Shown here piece by piece: positions 16,022 through 20,880 of a stretch of 20,880 bases of DNA. Positions within the stretch are counted from its first letter, which is position 1, and every line of letters begins with the position of its first letter. The stretch covers positions 1 through 20,880 of the forward strand of contig JBHHXE010000019.1 of assembly GCA_046756865.1 (NCBI GenBank), in the 5' to 3' direction. Under the pieces are notes generated by a model. The model worked only from the letters and a program-made list of their open reading frames with translations. It was not told the DNA's origin and did not search any database. The DNA is from DUAG01 sp046756865. GTDB taxonomy: Bacteria; Nitrospirota; Nitrospiria; SBBL01; JAADHI01. A program made the translations under genes and the position numbers.

Positions 16022-17452
16022 TTACAGAAATTTTGACCTGATTACCGCCATTTTCTCGATTTGCATATCGCGATAGGTATAAGGAATCCCTCCCACGCCG
16101 TAGCCGGATTCACGCAATCCGGCAAAGGGCATCCAGTCAACACGGAATGCGGTGTGATCGTTAATTAAAACGGTAGAAGCGTTTAAATGCGTGAAGGCCT
16201 GCATTGCCGTATCAATATTCCGGGTTGCCACAGCTGCCTGAAAGGCGTAGGGAAGAGAATTTGCCTCACTAATCGCATCATCAAGAGCGTCATACTCATA
16301 AACGCAGATGACCGGGCCGAATATCTCATTTCGGCTCACCTTGCTCTCCCTCGGCGGATTATACAAAACCGTAGGCGGGTAGAAAACATCCGACTGACGA
16401 GCTCCTCCCGTCAGACATTCAGAGTTGGAAGACAACGCTTCATTTACCCAAGTCTCAATACGGGGCACCTCACGAGGGCGTATCAATGGACCGATCTCAG
16501 TCTCTTCACTTGCGGGATCACCCACCTTGCTCTTTTCGGCCAAGGCAGCCAGCCCTTCGGCCACTTTCCGGGCGATACTCCGGTGTGCATAAACACGCTG
16601 AACAGAGACACAGACTTGTCCGGCATGATAAAACCCTCCTTTTGCCAATAGGGGCAGCATATCATCCAGATCCGCATCCTCCGCGACAAGAACCGGCGCC
16701 ACCCCCCCATGCTCCAAGGCGCAGCGCGTCCCCGCCGCTAAACGGGATCTCAGCATCCAACCTACTTTGGCGCTTCCAATAAAGCTGAAAAAGGCAACGC
16801 GTTTATCGCTGAGCAATTTCCCTGCAACAGAGAGATCCTGCGTAGCCAAAGGCTGACACCAGGCTTCCGGCAGACCAGCTTCCCGGAACAAATCAACCAG
16901 CGCGAAGGCAGATAAAGGTGTATCTTCCGCGGGTTTAATAATCACAGGACATCCCGAGGCAACAGCCGGACCCACCTGGTGGACAATCAAATTCAAAGGG
17001 TGGTTAAAGGCGCTGAGCGCAACCACGACTCCCGTCGGCTCTTTCCGGGTAAACGCCGCCCGATTCATAGAAGCACGATTGAGACGCATCGGAACTTCCT
17101 CTCCCCTTTCCGTCCGGATACACTCGATGCAATTCCTGATGCCGTCAATCGCGCGAACCAGTTCGACACGGGTATCCACAAGCGGTTTTCCCCCTTCCGC
17201 CACTGCGACATCCACAAGGAAATCAAAACGTTCCTGCATCAGCTCCGCCATCCGATTCAGAATTGAGATCCGTTCTTCCGCGGGCAGCCATTCATTCCGG
17301 TTCTGAAAAACCGATGAGGCATTTTTTAAGGCCTGATCTACTCCCGCATCATCCAGGGTTTCCACAGTACCAACCCCGCGGCCATCATAGGGGGATGTGA
17401 CTTCCAGTTTTCCCGCAGACTTTGCGCCGGGAACTTTTATTGCGACCTCCAT
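16022..17452 (-). CDS. NAD(P)-dependent aldehyde dehydrogenase
   Basis: This 476-residue enzyme belongs to the aldehyde dehydrogenase superfamily and oxidises an aldehyde to the acid (or thioester) with NAD(P). Catalytic residues are visible: nucleophile Cys281 in GQVCVSVQ, general base Glu247 in LEHGG, oxyanion-site Asn150 in SAFNHPLN, cofactor Lys173 in IKPAE, and Glu377 in EIFGP. The end, MPFAGLRESGYGVGGI, resembles lactaldehyde, glycolaldehyde and sulfo- or phospho-aldehyde dehydrogenase groups, so the substrate cannot be fixed. LEHGG in place of the usual LELGG is a small deviation. It starts 13 bases after the ThDP-enzyme gene and is surely co-transcribed with it, suggesting that it removes an aldehyde from that enzyme's reaction or a linked pathway. 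No clear terminator follows. Confidence 0.93.
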   Translation of the reverse strand: MEVAIKVPGAKSAGKLEVTSPYDGRGVGTVETLDDAGVDQALKNASSVFQNRNEWLPAEERISILNRMAELMQERFDFLVDVAVAEGGKPLVDTRVELVRAIDGIRNCIECIRTERGEEVPMRLNRASMNRAAFTRKEPTGVVVALSAFNHPLNLIVHQVGPAVASGCPVIIKPAEDTPLSAFALVDLFREAGLPEAWCQPLATQDLSVAGKLLSDKRVAFFSFIGSAKVGWMLRSRLAAGTRCALEHGGVAPVLVAEDADLDDMLPLLAKGGFYHAGQVCVSVQRVYAHRSIARKVAEGLAALAEKSKVGDPASEETEIGPLIRPREVPRIETWVNEALSSNSECLTGGARQSDVFYPPTVLYNPPRESKVSRNEIFGPVICVYEYDALDDAISEANSLPYAFQAAVATRNIDTAMQAFTHLNASTVLINDHTAFRVDWMPFAGLRESGYGVGGIPYTYRDMQIEKMAVIRSKFL

Positions 17453-17465
17453 TTACGCTCTCCTG

Positions 17466-19130
17466 TCAAATTGGGCAAATCAGATTGCCCAGTTTCTTTG
17501 TCAGTTTCATGTTCTCAGAATAATCGACCGGGACATCAATAACAACAACGGTCTGCGCATCAAATGCCTTTTCCAAAGTGGGGAACAAGTCGTCAGCCTG
17601 TTCCACACAGTAGCCCTTGGCACCAAAAGATTCGGCATATTTTACAAAATCCGGATTATTAAAACTGATATTCCCAGACCTGCCGAAACGCCGTTCCTGA
17701 TGCCACTTGATCAGGCCGTATTCGCTATCATTCCAGATCATAATCACAATGGGCAGTTCATAACGGAGCGCTGTTTCAATCTCCTGAGAATTCATCATAA
17801 AACCGGCATCCCCTGTAATCGTCAGAACCCGCCGCTCAGGATGGACCAGCTTCGCCGCAATCGCACCTGGGACACCAATGCCCATTGAGGCAAAACCGTT
17901 GGAAATAATACAATTGTTGGGTCGCTCTCCGGGATATAGACGGGCAATCCACATCTTATGTGCTCCGACATCCGAAATTAATATATCCTCCGCACCCATC
18001 ACGCTTCGCGTATCCGATAGAATCCTCTGGGGTTTCATCGGCATGCCTTCATCTCCTGCATGATGATCCAACTCGTGAGCAATCGCCTCCCTCAGGGTAT
18101 CCACCTGAACGCCACTCTTCTCTTTTGCACCCTCAGCAATACGATATAGGGATGTCGCGATATCCCCGATGACGCCGGCCTCCAGAATGTAATGGCTGTC
18201 CACTTCCGCAGCACTCTGGTGAATATGAATAATTTTCTTATCTTTTTCAGGATGCCACAAATACGGGTGATACTCCACCATATCAAAACCGACACAGATC
18301 ACCACGTCCGCCCGATCAAAGCCACAATCGGCGTAGTCATGTGCCTGAAGACCTACTGTTCCAAGAGAAAGGGGATGTGAAGAAGGAATGGCCCCCTTTG
18401 CCATAAAGGTTTTGGTCACCGGGATTTTCAATTTCTCGGCAAAAGCCAGAAGCGCGTCACTGGCAGCACTCCGCACGACACCGTTCCCTGCCATGATTAT
18501 GGGAAAACGTGCCTCATCAATAATTTTAATTGCTTGCCGTACCTTTTCATCGGGGGGTGCCGGACTGGCTGCGCTCTGGACCCTTAAGGGACCGATATCC
18601 CGCGATATTTCCGCACCCGCAATATTTTCCGGGAAGCTGATAAACGTCCCGCCCGGTTTCTCCGCCTCTGAAAATTTGAAGGCCTTACGTACAATCTCAG
18701 GCACAACGGCAGGATCCCGTATCTCGGTGCTGTACTTGGTGATCGGCTCAAACAGGTTCACCAGATCGAGGATCTGGTGGCTTTCTTTGTGCATTCGTGT
18801 GGTAGAACCTTGACCGGAGATTCCCACGATCGGGGCATAGTCCATATTGGCATCGGCCATCCCCGTTACCAGATTGGCCGCCCCCGGACCCAGCGTGGCC
18901 AGACAAACTCCGGCACGACCGGTCAAACGCCCGTAAACATCGGCCATAAAGGCAGCCCCCTGCTCATGCCGGACCGTAAGAAAACGGATAGAACTGTCCC
19001 GCAAGGCATCCATCACATGAAGGTTTTCCTCCCCCGGAATTCCAAAAATATACTCGACCCCTTCATGTTCCAGACAACGAACGAACAACCTGGCAGCAGT
19101 CTGCTTCGTTTTTTTTACCTGACTCGACAA
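17466..19130 (-). CDS. Acetolactate-synthase-like thiamine diphosphate enzyme
   Basis: This 554-residue protein has the three-domain ThDP-decarboxylase fold of acetolactate synthase. The N-terminal domain carries YIFGIPGEEN (27-36) and the activating glutamate in RHEQGAAFMA (Glu56). The central domain has IIMAGNGVVR (211-220). The C-terminal ThDP motif begins GDAGFMMN (440-447) and closes with ND (467-468). The SNGFASMGIGVPGAI stretch (410-424) resembles the catabolic (AlsS) type more than the biosynthetic enzyme, and no ilvN-like subunit gene is nearby. The expected N-terminus needs a TTG start at 19130, with AGGG about nine bases before it; the next methionine is residue 40. It is first in an operon with the aldehyde dehydrogenase. 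It could form acetolactate, or decarboxylate another 2-oxo acid to an aldehyde for its neighbour. Confidence 0.88.
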   Translation of the reverse strand: MSSQVKKTKQTAARLFVRCLEHEGVEYIFGIPGEENLHVMDALRDSSIRFLTVRHEQGAAFMADVYGRLTGRAGVCLATLGPGAANLVTGMADANMDYAPIVGISGQGSTTRMHKESHQILDLVNLFEPITKYSTEIRDPAVVPEIVRKAFKFSEAEKPGGTFISFPENIAGAEISRDIGPLRVQSAASPAPPDEKVRQAIKIIDEARFPIIMAGNGVVRSAASDALLAFAEKLKIPVTKTFMAKGAIPSSHPLSLGTVGLQAHDYADCGFDRADVVICVGFDMVEYHPYLWHPEKDKKIIHIHQSAAEVDSHYILEAGVIGDIATSLYRIAEGAKEKSGVQVDTLREAIAHELDHHAGDEGMPMKPQRILSDTRSVMGAEDILISDVGAHKMWIARLYPGERPNNCIISNGFASMGIGVPGAIAAKLVHPERRVLTITGDAGFMMNSQEIETALRYELPIVIMIWNDSEYGLIKWHQERRFGRSGNISFNNPDFVKYAESFGAKGYCVEQADDLFPTLEKAFDAQTVVVIDVPVDYSENMKLTKKLGNLICPI

Positions 19131-19158
19131 CGATATACCCTAGATTTCTTGCCTATTT

Positions 19159-19186
19159 TTGACACGTACTCTATCGATAATACACT
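19159..19186 (+). promoter_or_regulatory. Candidate sigma-70 promoter for the symporter
   Basis: A perfect TTGACA (19159-19164) is followed after 16 bases by TACACT (19181-19186), which matches the -10 consensus at four of six positions. Initiation near 19193 would give a leader of about 240 bases before the TTG at 19436, long for a simple transporter gene. The -35 box is strong and the -10 ordinary. Confidence 0.35.
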
Positions 19187-19305
19187 ATTTTCTTTAGGTA
19201 TTCTTCCCTCTGATGAAACATTTCCTTCACCACCCTCAGACCGAATTGAAGAACCTCGCAACAACACAGTGAAGATTGTGTTTGCGTAACATGTTCGTTC
19301 GTTAC

Positions 19306-19314
19306 AATATAACA
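19306..19314 (-). promoter_or_regulatory. Candidate extended -10 promoter for the ThDP-enzyme operon
   Basis: On the minus strand TGTTATATT is an extended -10 (TGn plus TATATT). No good -35 lies 16-18 bases upstream, which extended -10 promoters can tolerate. Transcription would start near 19299, about 170 bases before the TTG at 19130. A TATTAT closer to the gene (near 19180) has no matching -35. Confidence 0.3.
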
Positions 19315-19435
19315 TAAGCTCCGGAACCTTCCACTATCCTACAATAATAGAATTACATATTCAGGAAATGGATAAGTCCTTTGAAATGCTAATACATAAT
19401 GTTACTTTTAGGGGTGTAGAAAAAAGAGGTTCATT

Positions 19436-20878
19436 TTGGAATCCCATCTCGCCGTCAGCATGTCATTTATCGTCTATACCCTGGGGATTGTTCTGGTCGG
19501 CCTGTACTCGGCGAAATTTTCCTCCCGCTCGACATCTGACTACCTTCTGGCCGGAAAAGGGCTGGGGCCCTGGGTGACGGCCATCTCCGCGTCTGCCTCG
19601 TCTGAATCGGGGTGGGTTACCCTCGGCCTGGTGGGAACAGCCTTCACAGAGGGGCTGGCCGCGTTCTGGGTGGTACCGGGTTGTCTTCTCGGGTATGCCT
19701 TCAACTGGTGGGTTATAGCGCGTCCCATCCATCAACACGCATCCAGCCACGAAATATACACAGTCCCGGATCTGATGGGATCTCTGTTCAAAGAACGGGA
19801 GCGTGCGGTTCGCTTCATCTCGGTTGCCGTGATCTTTTTGATGATGACAGCCTATGTCGCGGCACAGTTTAATGCCGCTGGAAAGACCTTCCAAGCGGTC
19901 TTTCATATCCGCTATGAATATGGCGTCCTCATTGGTGTTGGGATTGTGCTCTTATACACCACCACCGGCGGGTTCCGGGCGGTCGCCTGGACCGATTTTA
20001 TTCAGGGGATGATGATGTGTATGGCATTGATTTTCCTGCCGATTTTGACAGTCAGCCATGTCGGAGGTTGGTCAAACGTAATGGCGGGTTTGGCTAAACA
20101 AAACCTCAGTCTTGTAAGCTGGTCCGCCGGAAAGACGGGGTTCCTGATGTTCGGACTGATTATTGGATGGCTTGGGATCGGGCTCGGTTATCCGGGCCAA
20201 CCGCATGTCCTGGTCCGGTTTATAGCCGCTCGAGATGAGGCGACGATCAGGAAGGGTCGAATAATCGCTATGATCTGGGGGATTCTCGTCTTCACCGGCG
20301 CGGTCGTCTTCGGCCTGAGCTCACGCGTACTTTTAAGTGAATTGAGCGATGCAGAGCAGGCGCTTCCGATCATCGCCCTGAAAATTCTCCCCGGCGTCCT
20401 GGCAGGACTGATGATGGCGGCAGTACTTGCTGCCATCTGCTCCACGGCAGACAGCCAGCTCCTGGTCGCCTCTTCCTCGCTCTCGCACGACCTCTACGCG
20501 CGCCTCTCCGGGAAGGACCTCAACTCAAGATTCATCGTCAACATCGACCGCCTCGCCGTCTGCGCCGTCGGTATCCTGGCCATGCTTCTCGCCCTGACTG
20601 AAAACCGGATGATCTTCACCTTCGTCCTCTACGCCTGGGCCGGTCTCGGCGCTGCCTTCGGACCCCCTCTGATCCTCGGCCTGCTATGGAAGAAGACCAC
20701 ATCTACCGGTGCCATCGCAGGGGCCGTTGTCGGATTCTTCACCATTCTTGTCTGGAAAAATGTCCCTGTCCTTTCCAGCACAATTTACGAGCTTGTACCC
20801 GGATTTTTTCTTGGATTATTCACGGCATGGGTTGTGAGTTTGATTGAGTATAGAAGAATCAAGACGAGTCAAGTTTAA
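19436..20878 (+). CDS. Sodium:solute symporter, PutP-like (SSS family)
   Basis: This 480-residue inner-membrane protein is a sodium:solute symporter with about 12-13 hydrophobic segments. It matches the PutP branch: SSRSTSDYLLAGKGLGPW (29-46), SSESGWVTLG (55-64), the YTTTGGFRAVAWTDFIQG signature (174-191), CSTADSQLLVASSSLSHD (335-352) and a LWKKTTSTGAIAG C-terminal segment (417-429). Ser336 and Thr337 fall where PutP has the sodium-binding Ser340/Thr341. From remembered PutP sequence, its Asp55 aligns with Ser56 here, with Glu57 next to it. The start is taken as TTG 19436, with AGAGG six to seven bases before it; ATG 19460 is the alternative. It is divergent from the ThDP-enzyme operon. Substrate is unproven: proline or a small organic acid. 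Confidence 0.9.
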   Translation: MESHLAVSMSFIVYTLGIVLVGLYSAKFSSRSTSDYLLAGKGLGPWVTAISASASSESGWVTLGLVGTAFTEGLAAFWVVPGCLLGYAFNWWVIARPIHQHASSHEIYTVPDLMGSLFKERERAVRFISVAVIFLMMTAYVAAQFNAAGKTFQAVFHIRYEYGVLIGVGIVLLYTTTGGFRAVAWTDFIQGMMMCMALIFLPILTVSHVGGWSNVMAGLAKQNLSLVSWSAGKTGFLMFGLIIGWLGIGLGYPGQPHVLVRFIAARDEATIRKGRIIAMIWGILVFTGAVVFGLSSRVLLSELSDAEQALPIIALKILPGVLAGLMMAAVLAAICSTADSQLLVASSSLSHDLYARLSGKDLNSRFIVNIDRLAVCAVGILAMLLALTENRMIFTFVLYAWAGLGAAFGPPLILGLLWKKTTSTGAIAGAVVGFFTILVWKNVPVLSSTIYELVPGFFLGLFTAWVVSLIEYRRIKTSQV

Positions 20879-20880
20879 TC

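Larger units (their letters stand above)
19131..19435. other. Divergent regulatory region between the ThDP-enzyme operon and the symporter
   Basis: This 305-base AT-rich spacer holds no supported gene. It contains a candidate promoter for each direction, listed separately, and they face each other, so the two predicted leaders would overlap by about 110 bases. A stem can form between GG(TA)TTCTTC (19197-19206) and GAAGAACC (19248-19255) in the symporter leader. I recognise no riboswitch class. Confidence 0.5.

Noticed and set aside
19368..19435. ATG 19368 frame running into the symporter in another frame
   Set aside because: Its ribosome binding site is too close, and beyond 19436 it is only a shadow of the symporter gene.
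1..20880. CRISPR arrays, tRNA/rRNA genes, transposases, phage genes
   Set aside because: No regularly spaced repeats, no cloverleaf or rRNA signature, and no transposase, integrase or phage structural proteins were seen on either strand.

Overview
The window is bacterial, with roughly even base composition. It carries a conserved translation and RNA-processing operon, followed by accessory metabolic and signalling genes. The order rimP-nusA-infB-ylxP-rbfA-truB-rpsO-pnp-M16 peptidase, with a DUF503 (YlxP-type) gene between infB and rbfA, is widespread. Together with the compact MetF-like gene and the downstream yqgE/serB pair it would fit a Nitrospirota or Desulfobacterota-like genome, but this is an impression from gene order and protein style. 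There is no rRNA or other decisive marker in the window.

Layout. Positions 69-815 (minus) encode a short MetF-like methylenetetrahydrofolate reductase. A 530-base divergent spacer follows, with a candidate promoter on each strand and a terminator-like hairpin in the rimP leader. From 1347 to 13513 eleven genes run on the plus strand with short gaps or overlaps: rimP, nusA, infB, ylxP, rbfA, truB, rpsO, pnp, an M16 peptidase, a yqgE-like gene with a secretion-type N-terminus, and a two-ACT serB. The only sizeable gap among them is the 179-base rpsO-pnp spacer. Most of it folds into a long imperfect double-stranded stem that ends just before the pnp ribosome binding site.

From 13517 the strand changes. 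A diguanylate cyclase (PocR-like sensor, two GAF domains, GGEEF) converges on serB with only three bases between the stop codons. After a 453-base spacer with no supported gene comes a minus-strand pair: an acetolactate-synthase-like ThDP enzyme, then an aldehyde dehydrogenase. They are divergent from a plus-strand PutP-like sodium:solute symporter that ends at the window edge. Both genes flanking this last divergent region appear to start with TTG.

How they work together. RimP, NusA, IF2, RbfA, TruB, S15 and PNPase cover 30S maturation, transcription elongation, initiation, tRNA modification and RNA turnover, and are probably co-transcribed. The ThDP enzyme, aldehyde dehydrogenase and symporter may form a small uptake-and-oxidation module for a 2-oxo acid or related solute, which is inference. 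The strongest non-coding signals are the pnp leader stem and the rimP leader hairpin. No CRISPR array, insertion sequence, tRNA or rRNA was seen.
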